Shown: positions 26,923-36,519 of the stretch, in pieces
How positions within the stretch are numbered: the first letter of the stretch is position 1
How the letters are laid out: each line of letters opens with the position of its first letter
Assembly: GCA_963205415.1 (NCBI GenBank)
Contig: CAUJJS010000254.1
Span: forward strand, 52,098-116,097
Source: Pseudomonadota bacterium
Lineage (GTDB): Bacteria > Pseudomonadota > Gammaproteobacteria > Xanthomonadales > Xanthomonadaceae
Reading direction: 5' to 3'
Length of the DNA: 64,000 bases
The notes under the pieces: generated by a model
The model's input: only the letters and a program-made list of their open reading frames with translations
What the model was told of the DNA's origin: nothing
The model's database searches: none
Position numbers and translations under genes: made by a program

Positions 26923-29900
26923 TCAAGCGACCTGTCTAACCTCTTCGGTATCGACTTTCGCGCTGCCCATCTCATCCTTGTCCAGATCAAGCTGTTTGAG
27001 CAGCTCTCGCTGACGGGCGAGCAGATTCACCAGACGCCCTTCGTGCTCGAAGGTCCGTGCCAGTTCCAGCCGGATGTCGTCCAGCCGCTTGCGCCGCACC
27101 TCCAATTGCACAACTGCATCGGTGTGGTGCTTGACCACCGATTCCAGTGCCGCCATCAGGCTAGCCACGAGGGCCGGACCCGTCTGGTACGGTTCAGAGT
27201 TGTACAGGCAATGGCCAGACAGGTACAGGTTGGGCACTTCCTCGCCGCGTGCCGCCAGGATGCCCAGATCAAACCCACCAAAGCGGCCAACCACCCGTTC
27301 AATCATGCGGGTGCCGGTGCGCACCTCTTCTTTGGCTGCCTTGACCAGACCCCGCAGGACTTCCCCCACGGTATCCGGCCCGGTGACCGGTCGACCCGCC
27401 AGTTCCAGGGCAATGCCCTGCATGGTTTGCGGCTCGATACGCGCCACGTCCTGGGCATACAGCGCAATCTTCTTCTCCAGGGCTTCGATCATCATCGGCA
27501 GCCGCCCCACCTCGCTTTCATTGGCGTAGCGCTGATTGCGCCACACCGAGAACAGCGTTGACAGTTTGGCCACCTCTGCGTCCACACCAGCTTTTTCGAT
27601 GACAAGCGGATTGCCGGAGGCCAAGGCTTTGACCTCGGCATATGACAACGTCGCCAGTTCCACATCTTCCAGTGATCGGATGCCCTTGTCGCCCTTCATC
27701 ACCTGGGCGATGAAGCGCGCCTTGGTCTCCAGCGTTTGCCACAGGTACGCATCGAAGCTCTGCTCCGTCACGTACCTGAATATCTCCACGTCCTCGCACT
27801 CATTCCCTTGGCGCAGGATGCGCCCCTCTCTTTGCTCGACGTCACAGGGACGCCAGGGCGCATCGAGGTGGTGCAGGGCGCACAATCGGGTTTGCACATT
27901 GGTGCCAATACCCATTTTCGCGGTCGACCCGAGCAGCACCCGGACCCGTCCCTCACGCACCGCCTTGAACAGCGTGGCTTTCTGGACGTCGGTGTCAGCA
28001 TCGTGCACAAAGGCAATCTCCTTGTCAGGCAGGCCCGCATCGATCAGCCGTTGCCGCAAATCGTCGTACACGCTGAACCTCTTGTCCCCCTTGGGCGATG
28101 ACAGATCACAGAACACCATCTGGGCACCACGGAAGTCCGATGTCCTTCGCCAGATGTCCGCCACCTCGCGCACACAGGCGGCCACCTTGCCCTTGGCGTC
28201 GAACCTGGCAGTCGGCACCACCAGCCGGAAATCCAGCGCCGCCTTGCGGCCGTCCGTGGTGATCGCCAGCATGTTGTCGTCCTGCGGCTTCACATGGCCG
28301 CTGCGGATGGCTTCCGCCCGCAACACCAGGGTCTGCACAAAAGCCTTGAGCGCCTTGCTGGCCGGACAGGCCACGATGCGTGGTTTGCCACCGCGCAGAG
28401 GTGGTACCGGCAGGTTCAGCATCTCCGCCGTGCGGATGTCGGCCACTTCACCGAATACTGCCATCAACTCGGGCACGTTGATGAAACGGGCAAACCGCGT
28501 GTGCATGCGGTAGCCACTGCCGTCCGGTGCAATTTCCAGTGCCGTGACGCTCTCCCCGAAGGTGGCGGCCCAGGCATCAAACTGCTGCAACCCGAGCTCC
28601 TGCAGCCGGTTCGGCTGCAGGTAGCGCATCATGGTGTGGATCTCCGCCATGGTGTTGGCCACCGGCGTCGCGGTGGCGAATACCACCCCACGCTGCGCAT
28701 GCCCATGAATCTGCATGGTGTAGCGCGTCTTCAGGAACAGGTCGAACGCGCGTTCCGAGCTGGTCAGCGGTAGGCCCGCGACGCGGGTCATCTTGGTGAA
28801 CCGGTACAGGTTCTTGTGCAGATGCGCCTCGTCCACGAACAGGCAGTCGATGCCCAGCAGTTCCCAGGTGAGCAGGTCATCCTTCTTCTGGTCCGCCAAC
28901 AGGCGCTCCAGCCGGGCGGCCCAGTTCTTCTTCATCGCCTCCAGTTGTTTGACGATCCGGTTGGACTTGTCATTGCTCTTTTCAGCGCGTACTGCCATCT
29001 CTAGCTCATGAATAATCTCCTTGATAAAGCGCTCCGTAAATTGCGGTGACATCTTGATGCGCTCAAAGCTTGAGTGCGTGATGACCACTGCGTCCCAGTC
29101 GCCCGTGGCAATGCGCGACACCAGTTCGCGCCGGCGGTCGCCTTCCAGGTCCTCCTTGCTGGCCATCAGCACCGATGCATTCGGGTAGAGCCGCACAAAC
29201 TCCGCCGTGTACTGGCTCAACATATGGTTCGGTACCACATGGCAAGGCTTGGTGATGAAACCCAGGCGACGCAACTCGATGCTGGCGATCACGCACACCG
29301 CCGTCTTGCCCGCGCCGACCACGTGGAACAGCCCGGTGTTACCCGACTGCACGATTCGCCAGACGGAATCCAACTGGTGCGGGTGCAGCGTGAAACAGCG
29401 GGAGAATCCCGGCAGCTTCAGGTGTGAACCATCGAACTGCCGTGGCCGGGTGGCGTTGAACAGCTCGTTGTAGATGCGGCACAGCTTTTCTCGGCGGGCT
29501 GTATCGTCGAAGGCCCAGTTCGCGAACCGTTCCTTGATCAGTCCCAGCTTCTCGCGCGCGGCCAGCGTCTCACCCGGATTGACGACGTACTTGTCCGTCT
29601 CGGGGTCCGGGTCACGCACCGTGGGCACCTGCACGTTCAGCGCGCATTGCACCAGCTCCATTGCGTTCATGCGCGAGGTGCCGAACTCCTGCGTCACCTT
29701 CACGTTCTGGCGCGCTTCCCAGTCGCCATAGCGTACCGACCAGGCACCGGCCTCGGCCGAATAGCTGACCTGGCAGTCCTTGAGTTCAAGAACCTCCTGG
29801 ACAAACGACTCGACGTCGATGGCCGGGATCCAGACCGCACCCAGGCGCGGCTCGATGGACGCTGGTGGCAGGTCTTCGGGTTGCACCTGCTCCAGCGCGT

Positions 29901-31911
29901 TGACGTTGCGCCGGTAGGCGCTGCCCGACATCACGGCTTGCTTGAGCTTGGCCTTCACGTTGCCTGACAGGTAGTCGTCGGCGGTTTTCCACTCAGAATC
30001 TGCCGGATCCAGAAATATCTGTCCAGCCTCGGTCAGTGCTTGCAGCACTGCATCATCGGGCACGGCGAGCAGTTCGGCCATGTAGGCTGGATCGACCCGA
30101 CCGCGCCACTGAATGGATGCCGCCAGCGCTTCGACCGGTTCTCCCGCCGTGGCTGGTTCCACCACCCGTGTCAGCGTGCGCCGAGTGAACAGCGCCGCCT
30201 TCTTGGCGGTGTCCGATTCTTCATCGTAGTGTTCCAGCGACAGCAGCAAGGGGTAATCCGGGTCGCGCCGGAACGCCAGCGCATTGGCTCGGGTGCTCAG
30301 ACAACCGTATTTGGCAACGAAGCGGTCATAGGTGCCGTTGAGCAGGGCCCGCAAGTGACCCAGCCGTCCGTCGTTACTTTCGGACAGCTGTGCGTCGAGC
30401 AAGGTCCGGGCGTAGTCGCGAATGGCACACATGCCAGTGATCCGGCCTCGCTGCGTCGCGTTGAGCCGGTCATGGACGTCCGTCATCTCACTGCCTTCGA
30501 CCCGATGTACCCGCCCTTGGTGGAGGCGGTAGCTGCCGGGGTGGGCGACGGATTCGGCCGGCACCACGACGCGCAGCGCCATAGGTTTTCTGATCAGCGG
30601 CGCGTAGACATCAGAAGGGAGCAGGGCAACCCGTTCCGGCAATGCGACTTCCAGGTCACCGTCGAACACCGCGACCGGCACTTCCTCGTAGCCGTTGCTC
30701 TCCTGCCGAATCCGGCCAATGCAGAACTCAGGATGCTTGGCGTACCAGGCATTGATCTGCAGGTATTTCTGATAGCACTGCGGGTCGCGCAGTGTCTCGG
30801 GCACCATATTGAGGGTCAGCCACGTGTCATCGACCATCTCGGCCCGCTGCCGCTTGCGCAGAAACAGGATGTCGGTCTGCACGTCGGTGGACGCGATGCC
30901 TGAGAAAGCACCTTTGGGAAGCCGGATCGCGCCCAGCAACTGAGCTTGTGCGCCGAGGTAGTGGCGCACAGTCGCATCCTGTGCATCCAGCGTGTAACTG
31001 GTGGTGATCAGGCACACCAGCCCACCGGGCCGCACCAGATCCAGCGCGCGGCCAAAGAAGTAGTTGTGGATGCTGAACCGGGCGTAGGCCCGATTGCTCA
31101 CGTCGGCGACGGGGTACTTGCCAAACGGCACGTTGCCGATCACCAGGTCGAACCAGTTGTCGGCAAGGGCGGTTTTCTCGAAGGGGGAAATCCGCACATC
31201 GGCACCGCCCGGCGCATACAGCGCGTGCAGCATGCGCCCGGATAACTGGTCGATCTCGACCGCCGTGACGCTGCTTTGCTCGGCGATGGCTGCTGGCATC
31301 GCGCCGATGAAGTGGCCAATACCCGCAGCGGGCTCCAAAATGCGCCCGCCATTGAAGCCAAAGCGTTGCACGGCCTGCCACATTACTTCGATCACATGGA
31401 CCTCGGTGTAGTGGCTGTTGTTGACCGAGGCACGGGCTGATTCGTACTCATCCGGGGTCAGCAGTGCACTCAACTGCCGGGCACGTTTGGCCCAGGCCGC
31501 GTCTTCGGCTTCGAGGTTGAAGCTGGCGGGCAAGCCGCCCCAGCCGGTGTAGCGCAGCAGGGTGCTGAGTTCTTTCGGGGTGACTGCACGTTGTTCGGCC
31601 TCGATGTGGTGCAGTACCTTGATCGCAGCCAGGTTGGCCTCGAACTTGGTGACGCTGCCGCCCAGCTTATTCAGATCGGCGCGGACCAACTGTGGCCACA
31701 AATTGCGCGGTGCAGTTTCTGCGGTGCCGCTGACCACACGCCAGTTGGCACGCAGACGCGCCGGTTCAGCAGATTCTCCGGCAGGACTTTCCTCCGTAGT
31801 GGATGCCAGATCAGAAACAGGCGGTTCGGTCTCGATGAAAAGAGCTGCGGGCTCGGACGGCTCCGGATTGAACCCGGGTAGCCATAGGGAAGGCGCGGTA
31901 AAGCGTGCCAT
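26923..31911 (-). CDS. Helicase / N6-adenine DNA methyltransferase fusion (DarB-like)
   Basis: A 1,662-residue protein. An N6-methyltransferase domain lies at about residues 170-400: GGRILEPAAGIGHFIGAMP (SAM motif I) and FDLVIGNVPFGKYP (a variant of NPPF). A superfamily 2 helicase follows from about 880: NTGLFHVVGAGKTAVCVIAS (Walker A), DCLFVDEAHLHKNL (DEAH), VVFATATPVANTMAEI, and VLLGSTAKMGIGTNVQT with DVEQREGRILRQGN (motifs V-VI). Helical C terminus. Proteins of this layout are common on plasmids and ICEs and resemble phage P1 DarB, which protects incoming DNA from type I restriction. ATG 31911 follows GGAGAACACACCC. The leader carries the repeated element. Confidence 0.85.
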   Translation of the reverse strand: MARFTAPSLWLPGFNPEPSEPAALFIETEPPVSDLASTTEESPAGESAEPARLRANWRVVSGTAETAPRNLWPQLVRADLNKLGGSVTKFEANLAAIKVLHHIEAEQRAVTPKELSTLLRYTGWGGLPASFNLEAEDAAWAKRARQLSALLTPDEYESARASVNNSHYTEVHVIEVMWQAVQRFGFNGGRILEPAAGIGHFIGAMPAAIAEQSSVTAVEIDQLSGRMLHALYAPGGADVRISPFEKTALADNWFDLVIGNVPFGKYPVADVSNRAYARFSIHNYFFGRALDLVRPGGLVCLITTSYTLDAQDATVRHYLGAQAQLLGAIRLPKGAFSGIASTDVQTDILFLRKRQRAEMVDDTWLTLNMVPETLRDPQCYQKYLQINAWYAKHPEFCIGRIRQESNGYEEVPVAVFDGDLEVALPERVALLPSDVYAPLIRKPMALRVVVPAESVAHPGSYRLHQGRVHRVEGSEMTDVHDRLNATQRGRITGMCAIRDYARTLLDAQLSESNDGRLGHLRALLNGTYDRFVAKYGCLSTRANALAFRRDPDYPLLLSLEHYDEESDTAKKAALFTRRTLTRVVEPATAGEPVEALAASIQWRGRVDPAYMAELLAVPDDAVLQALTEAGQIFLDPADSEWKTADDYLSGNVKAKLKQAVMSGSAYRRNVNALEQVQPEDLPPASIEPRLGAVWIPAIDVESFVQEVLELKDCQVSYSAEAGAWSVRYGDWEARQNVKVTQEFGTSRMNAMELVQCALNVQVPTVRDPDPETDKYVVNPGETLAAREKLGLIKERFANWAFDDTARREKLCRIYNELFNATRPRQFDGSHLKLPGFSRCFTLHPHQLDSVWRIVQSGNTGLFHVVGAGKTAVCVIASIELRRLGFITKPCHVVPNHMLSQYTAEFVRLYPNASVLMASKEDLEGDRRRELVSRIATGDWDAVVITHSSFERIKMSPQFTERFIKEIIHELEMAVRAEKSNDKSNRIVKQLEAMKKNWAARLERLLADQKKDDLLTWELLGIDCLFVDEAHLHKNLYRFTKMTRVAGLPLTSSERAFDLFLKTRYTMQIHGHAQRGVVFATATPVANTMAEIHTMMRYLQPNRLQELGLQQFDAWAATFGESVTALEIAPDGSGYRMHTRFARFINVPELMAVFGEVADIRTAEMLNLPVPPLRGGKPRIVACPASKALKAFVQTLVLRAEAIRSGHVKPQDDNMLAITTDGRKAALDFRLVVPTARFDAKGKVAACVREVADIWRRTSDFRGAQMVFCDLSSPKGDKRFSVYDDLRQRLIDAGLPDKEIAFVHDADTDVQKATLFKAVREGRVRVLLGSTAKMGIGTNVQTRLCALHHLDAPWRPCDVEQREGRILRQGNECEDVEIFRYVTEQSFDAYLWQTLETKARFIAQVMKGDKGIRSLEDVELATLSYAEVKALASGNPLVIEKAGVDAEVAKLSTLFSVWRNQRYANESEVGRLPMMIEALEKKIALYAQDVARIEPQTMQGIALELAGRPVTGPDTVGEVLRGLVKAAKEEVRTGTRMIERVVGRFGGFDLGILAARGEEVPNLYLSGHCLYNSEPYQTGPALVASLMAALESVVKHHTDAVVQLEVRRKRLDDIRLELARTFEHEGRLVNLLARQRELLKQLDLDKDEMGSAKVDTEEVRQVA

Positions 31912-31924
31912 GGGTGTGTTCTCC

Positions 31925-32330
31925 AAAAAAAATGGGGAACACAGCCACCCACTGGGGAGACGTGCTCCCCGGGTGGGAATGAATGAGAGGGTCAAGAATG
32001 ACCCCGTGTTTGAACGCGAGCACGCCGGGCTTCGGGAGAAGCTGGTGGGCTCAATGGGCTATGAAAAAGATGAAATGGCCTGTCGTCAGACGACGACAAG
32101 CGGATAAATCAAGCCGGGGTAAGAACCCCGGCACGAATGACAGCCGCTAGGTGCGGCGCCAACAGGGAAGGCGGGTAACGACCGCAACGCCTGAGCAGAC
32201 TCAAGAGCGCTCCGACGGGCGCGCTTTGGCCGAGGCCAAGGTGTGCGGGATCAGTGTGCCTTTGCCAGACGGCGGGAACGAGTATTTCTACGAATTTCCA
32301 GGTGCAACGCTGGAGAAAGCAGATTGATTT
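31925..32330 (-). ncRNA. Structured 5' leader of the helicase/methyltransferase gene (element copy 4)
   Basis: Part A: GGGGAG (31,954-31,959) pairs with CTCCCC (31,965-31,970), enclosed by CCCAC/GTGGG. Part B: at 32,171-32,185 GCGG-GTAACGA-CCGC, where both stem sides differ from copies 1, 3 and 5 (GCAG/CTGC), a compensatory change. Other stems include GCCGGGG/CCCCGGC near 32,112. A short plus-strand frame ending at 32,327 (VCGISVPLPDGGNEYFYEF) also lies here and may be a coding relic. Confidence 0.6.
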
Positions 32331-32418
32331 CCGGTGGTAACCCTTCAGCTGAAAAGTTCAGCATCCACCGATGTGGGGTTCGTTGCTGCGAATATGACTC
32401 CGATTCCGTCAAGTCCGA

Positions 32419-33018
32419 TCACCCGCCAGGGTTTTCCGGCGCCATGTGCATTCTGACCAATGCCTTGCCGGAGCGCTTGGCATCCAGCAGGGCGGCATCG
32501 GCGCGTGCCAGTGCGTCGGGCAATGATTCATGAACCTGTCGGTCGGCAACGCCCGCCGAGAAGCGCAAGCGCACCGATGTTCCATGAATGGTCAGGGGCG
32601 AGGCCGCCAATACCCTTTGCAAATGTTCCAGTACGCGCAGCGCATCGGTGCTCAGCGTGTTGACCAGCACCAGGGCAAACTCATCACCACCGAGCCGCGC
32701 CAACACATCCGCATGGCGCAGGTGCTGGAGCAGGGTTTTGGAGAAATGCAGTAGCGCGGCATCACCCACCGGGTGACCATATTGATCGTTGACGGACTTG
32801 AAATCATCCAGGTCCACCATCACACAGCACATTCGGGTCTCCATTGGTCGCGACGCTGGCCACTGGTCGCAAGTCCGCCGGAATCCTCGCCGGTTCAGGA
32901 GCGGTGTTAGTTCATCCTGGTAGAGCAGGTGTTGGGCCTGTTCCAAGGCCAGTTCCAATGCCTCGATCCGCCGTACATAGGCCAATCGCTGAAGCGGTCG
33001 AACGGAGCCAAGGCGCAT
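32419..33018 (-). CDS. GGDEF-domain diguanylate cyclase
   Basis: A 199-residue protein that is almost only a GGDEF domain preceded by a short helix (RIEALELALEQAQHLLYQDELTPLLNRRGF). The active-site motif is intact: ADVLARLGGDEFALVLVN near residue 110, and the metal site VMVDLDDFKSVNDQYGH near residue 67. It should make cyclic di-GMP from two GTP. No sensor or membrane segment is visible, so activity would follow expression. Diguanylate cyclases on ICEs are known from the SXT/R391 group. Confidence 0.88.
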   Translation of the reverse strand: MRLGSVRPLQRLAYVRRIEALELALEQAQHLLYQDELTPLLNRRGFRRTCDQWPASRPMETRMCCVMVDLDDFKSVNDQYGHPVGDAALLHFSKTLLQHLRHADVLARLGGDEFALVLVNTLSTDALRVLEHLQRVLAASPLTIHGTSVRLRFSAGVADRQVHESLPDALARADAALLDAKRSGKALVRMHMAPENPGG

Positions 33019-33157
33019 GGAGGAAATTTCGTGTCAACAAGAAGACCTCAGCATAGGCATGGGGGGCTGACTGCCCCAACGGAAATGGCGTGTTTTACGG
33101 CGGCTTATTGTGATCAGTCCAACGGTGTGGAAGGCGAATCGGCGTAGTGACTGTGAT

Positions 33158-33487
33158 TCAACTCAAGTGCAAATTTACCAGTAGGATCAGAGGCTGAGGC
33201 AGAGCCTGGCTTGGCTCCGCCACGAGCTGTACGGTCGGCCCGCTGTTCCAGCGTAGCTCGCCTTTCGTATCGTCGAACCAAAGCAACGCTTCTTTGAAAG
33301 TGCGGTGTTGGCGCGGGGAAGTGGCCATGTTCACGAACAGGAGTGTGGTCACCGTCGCTTTGTCGATCCACAACCATTGAAAAACCGTGGATTTGGGTGT
33401 GTTGATGGGTTGGTTGAGCCGCTTGATTTCCGCAAGATACCCTTGTGGTGCGGAAAAAAGGAACAGGATTTCGTACAGCGGTGGCAT
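33158..33487 (-). CDS. Hypothetical 109-residue protein
   Basis: A 109-residue leftward frame, MPPLYEILFLFSAPQGYLAEIKRLNQ at the start, then VFQWLWIDKATVTTLLFVNMATSPRQHRTFKEALLWFDD. Composition is plausible for a soluble alpha/beta protein, with a Trp/Leu-rich middle. No ribosome site is visible and no family is recognised. It faces away from the ParB gene. The rest of 33,019-33,670 shows nothing I can support apart from an AGGAG before parB. Confidence 0.35.
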   Translation of the reverse strand: MPPLYEILFLFSAPQGYLAEIKRLNQPINTPKSTVFQWLWIDKATVTTLLFVNMATSPRQHRTFKEALLWFDDTKGELRWNSGPTVQLVAEPSQALPQPLILLVNLHLS

Positions 33488-33670
33488 GGACAGGACGGCG
33501 TGAGTGGTGCAGAGAAATGCGTTGAAATCAGGCTGAGTTTTGCCGCGCTATTTTCCGTGGGACATGGAGCGATGCTATCGCACATGGGGCTTGAAGAACG
33601 GGTGGCGCATGAGATTCTGAATGCATGGACAGCACGTCGCTGTGTCCTTTTCAACCCTTCAGGAGTTCCC

Positions 33671-35716
33671 ATGAAATTCTCGAAAGCCGAAATTGAAGCC
33701 GTCATTGAAGCATCCCCTCGCACCACCGTCCCCTTCAATAAGCTGGTCTTGTCGGAGGCTTACCAGGCGCGGTCGGCTGGCAGCACGTCGAAGATGAGCA
33801 TTGCTGAACTGGCGGCATCTATCAAGGAAAGCAATGTCCTGCAAAACCTGATCGTCGTGAAAGGAGCACGCGGTCTGTTCGAGGTTTGTGCAGGCGGTCG
33901 CCGTCTCGAAGCACTGGCCCTGTTGGTCATTAACGGCGACATTCCCGAAAACTACCCCGTTCCCGTGCTGATCGTGCCCGCCGACAAGGCCCTGATGGCC
34001 AGCCTTTCAGAAAATTTCTTCCACATTCCCATGCACCCGGCCGACGAATACACCGCCTTTGCCAGGCTGATCGTGCAGGGCAAGTCGATTGAGGACGTGG
34101 CAGCCGCCTTTGGTGTCACACCGCTGGTGGTCAAACGCCGCATGAAGCTGGCGACAGTGTCCCCGAAGTTGATGGCGCAGTTCCGGGAAGACAAGATCGG
34201 GCTGGACTGCCTCATGGTGCTGGCTTCGGTCGATGAGCACGACAAGCAGGAGCAGGCTTGGGCCGGTGTGCCGGCCTGGAATCGCCGCCCTGACTACCTG
34301 CGTCAATGGCTCACGCTGGGCGAGATCGAATCTGATCGTGACCCGGTGGTCAAGTACGTGACTGTCAAGGCCTATGAGAAAGCCGGTGGCACACTGCGTC
34401 GCGACCTGTTCAGTGACGACGACAAGAAAGCCTATCTGCTGGATGCTCCGCTGCTGGAAAAGCTGGCGACCGACAAACTGCAGAAAAAGGCCAAGCAGGT
34501 CTTGCTGGAGGGCTGGAAGTGGGTTGATGTCCGCGTGCGCTACAACTACGACGAATTCGTCAAGTACGGTGAATTGCGCAAGACCCGGCGCGTGCCGACC
34601 GAGCAGGAAGCCGCCAGCATCGCTGAACTCGAAGCCAAAATGACAGCGCTGCATGACCAGATGGAAGCATTAGCCGAAGCAGGCACAGATGAGGGCGATG
34701 AGGACCGCGAATATGAGAATGAGAAGCTCGAAAGCGAGTCCGAGGGTCTGCAGGCGCAGTTCAAGGCTCTGGAAAACACTCTCAGTGTGTGGCCTGCTGA
34801 CCTGATGGCCCAGGCCGGATGCGTGGTTTTTGTCGGCAACGACGGTGCAGTGGCCCTCAAGTGCGGCTTGGTCCGACCCGAAGATCGTAGCGAGATGGCG
34901 CAGGCGGTGCGGCTGGCAGGCGAGGGCGGTGACGACGAATCGCTTGTGTCGCTGCCATCACCCAAGACCCGCCCCGTCCATTCCGACAAGCTGATGCGGC
35001 GACTTACCGCCCACCGTGTCATCGCCGTTCAGGCTGAACTGGTCGACCGTTCGGACGTGGCGCTGGCGGCGCTTACCGCGCAACTGGCCCAGAAGATGTT
35101 CCGGGATAACGACCATCGCTACTACCGGTTGGAACCTGTCTTCGCGATCACCGCGACCGACAGCGAGTTCGAACTGCGATCCGCTGCCGATGACCTGGAA
35201 AGCTGCGCTGCCTGGGCGAAGGTGCAGGCCGAACGTGCCGCGTGGGCCAAACGCTTGCCGACCGATCTGGATGCGGTCTTCCCGTGGCTGCTGGCGCAGG
35301 ATCAGACCACGGTGCTGCAACTGCTGACCTTCGTGGTCGCGGTCACCACCGTCGGCATTTGTGGTGTCGAATCCGAACGGCAGAGCAACGACGCGCTAGC
35401 CCACGCCTTGGGGTTGGACATGAGCAAATGGTGGACGGCCACCGGCCCTTCGTATTTCAACCACGTGTCCAAGGGGCGAATCCTGGAAGTCGTGACCGAA
35501 GCCGTCGATGCCAATGCAGCCAGCCCGCTGGCCGCACTCAAGAAGGATGCCGCCGTGACGGGGGCCGAGCAGACTGTGGCGGGCTCGGACTGGTTGCCCA
35601 CCGTGCTGCGGGTCGGGATGCCTGAGAAAGTCAGCCCGTCCGGAGGTGCCGACGAACCGCCTGTGGGACCGGACGGCGCAACACAGCGGGTGCAGGAGCC
35701 CGCGTTGGCGGGGTAA
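33671..35716 (+). CDS. parB: ParB/Spo0J-family partition protein
   Basis: A 681-residue protein. The N-terminal ParB domain reads FNKLVLSEAYQAR, SIAELAASIKESNVLQNLIVV then FEVCAGGRRLEAL near residues 20-85, and NFFHIPMHPADEYTAFARLI near 115. A helix-turn-helix SIEDVAAAFGVTPLVVKRRMKLA follows at about 140. A charged coiled coil lies at about 305-365. The C-terminal third is specific to large plasmid/ICE ParB proteins. AGGAG is five bases before ATG 33671; an upstream in-frame start is ignored. With the ParM-like protein at 39.5 kb it likely serves maintenance of the excised element; no ParA is visible here. Confidence 0.85.
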   Translation: MKFSKAEIEAVIEASPRTTVPFNKLVLSEAYQARSAGSTSKMSIAELAASIKESNVLQNLIVVKGARGLFEVCAGGRRLEALALLVINGDIPENYPVPVLIVPADKALMASLSENFFHIPMHPADEYTAFARLIVQGKSIEDVAAAFGVTPLVVKRRMKLATVSPKLMAQFREDKIGLDCLMVLASVDEHDKQEQAWAGVPAWNRRPDYLRQWLTLGEIESDRDPVVKYVTVKAYEKAGGTLRRDLFSDDDKKAYLLDAPLLEKLATDKLQKKAKQVLLEGWKWVDVRVRYNYDEFVKYGELRKTRRVPTEQEAASIAELEAKMTALHDQMEALAEAGTDEGDEDREYENEKLESESEGLQAQFKALENTLSVWPADLMAQAGCVVFVGNDGAVALKCGLVRPEDRSEMAQAVRLAGEGGDDESLVSLPSPKTRPVHSDKLMRRLTAHRVIAVQAELVDRSDVALAALTAQLAQKMFRDNDHRYYRLEPVFAITATDSEFELRSAADDLESCAAWAKVQAERAAWAKRLPTDLDAVFPWLLAQDQTTVLQLLTFVVAVTTVGICGVESERQSNDALAHALGLDMSKWWTATGPSYFNHVSKGRILEVVTEAVDANAASPLAALKKDAAVTGAEQTVAGSDWLPTVLRVGMPEKVSPSGGADEPPVGPDGATQRVQEPALAG

Positions 35717-35822
35717 ACGGAAGTCGGCAGTACGCAACCGTGGAGAGGGTGGCCCAGGTGGCCTGACACGCTCTTCGTGTCAGGCCATGAGGTTTGAACT
35801 GTTGCAACGGAGGTTTCAAATC

Positions 35823-36029
35823 ATGTTGAGAAAGTGGAACGTGTACGTGATCCGAGAAGGCCGGTCACAGTACATCGGCGAGGTGAACGAATCCAGCGAG
35901 GAAATGGCCCGTTACGCGGCGCTGTCCCGGTTCGGCGTTGGCGCGGACGAGATCGATGTCGGGGAAGCTCTGTCGCGCTGCGTGGCGATTTACCCCGATG
36001 ACAACTTCGAGGTATCGCCCACGACATAG
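35823..36029 (+). CDS. Small hypothetical protein
   Basis: A 68-residue protein, MLRKWNVYVIREGRSQYIGEVNESSEEMARYAALSRFGV, then a C-terminal VAIYPDDNFEVSPTT. GGAGG is ten bases before ATG 35823. The pattern of a short strand, NE, helix, and strand is similar to small ICE proteins that I cannot name. It lies 106 bases after parB on the same strand and may be co-transcribed. Confidence 0.55.
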   Translation: MLRKWNVYVIREGRSQYIGEVNESSEEMARYAALSRFGVGADEIDVGEALSRCVAIYPDDNFEVSPTT

Positions 36030-36050
36030 GGGAACGACATCAATATTTAT

Positions 36051-36083
36051 AGTGCGTGATAAGTGCAAAATTAGTGCATAATT
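36051..36083 (+). repeat. Three 11-bp direct repeats in front of the RES/Xre pair
   Basis: AGTGCGTGATA, AGTGCAAAATT and AGTGCATAATT begin at 36,051, 36,062 and 36,073, exactly one helical turn apart. They lie 29 to 61 bases upstream of the antitoxin start, so they are probably the operator for autoregulation. Confidence 0.65.
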
Positions 36084-36111
36084 TGGTTAATTATTCGTAT
36101 GAGAGGAAAGT

Positions 36112-36519
36112 ATGCACACCGCAACCCTTCAGGTTTCCCCAGCCTTGAGTCACGGTTTCGATGGCTTCATCGATTTCCTGCGTGACCAGGAAGCGGGGGC
36201 GTCTACGCTGTCGCCGAAACGATTCGGCGACGTGCTGAGCATCGACATCCAGACGCTTGCCACCCAGGCACATGTCCATCGCAACACCATCAGCCGGGCA
36301 CCGGCGTCGGAGAGTGTGCAGAAATTTCTGCGCGAGGCGCTGCGCGTGATGCGCGCGGCCCATGACCTGTCCGGCGACGTCACCCGTGCCATCTTTTGGT
36401 ATCGCAACGAGCCGTTGCCCCCGTTTGGCTACAAGACAGCAGAGCAGCTGGTGTCGGAAGGGCGAACCGAAGATGTCCTGCGTTATGTGGAGTCGCTCGA
36501 AGCGGGTGCCGCAGGATGA
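36112..36519 (+). CDS. Xre/MbcA/ParS-type antitoxin of a RES pair
   Basis: A 135-residue protein. The N-terminal half holds a DNA-binding helix pair (SIDIQTLATQAHVHRNTISRAP, residues 43-64), and the C-terminal MbcA/ParS domain ends with FWYRNEPLPPFGYKTAEQLVSEGRTEDVLRYVES, the usual toxin-binding motif. GAGAGGAAAG precedes ATG 36112. The stop overlaps the toxin start (ATGA). The three 11-bp repeats upstream are the probable binding site. Confidence 0.88.
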   Translation: MHTATLQVSPALSHGFDGFIDFLRDQEAGASTLSPKRFGDVLSIDIQTLATQAHVHRNTISRAPASESVQKFLREALRVMRAAHDLSGDVTRAIFWYRNEPLPPFGYKTAEQLVSEGRTEDVLRYVESLEAGAAG

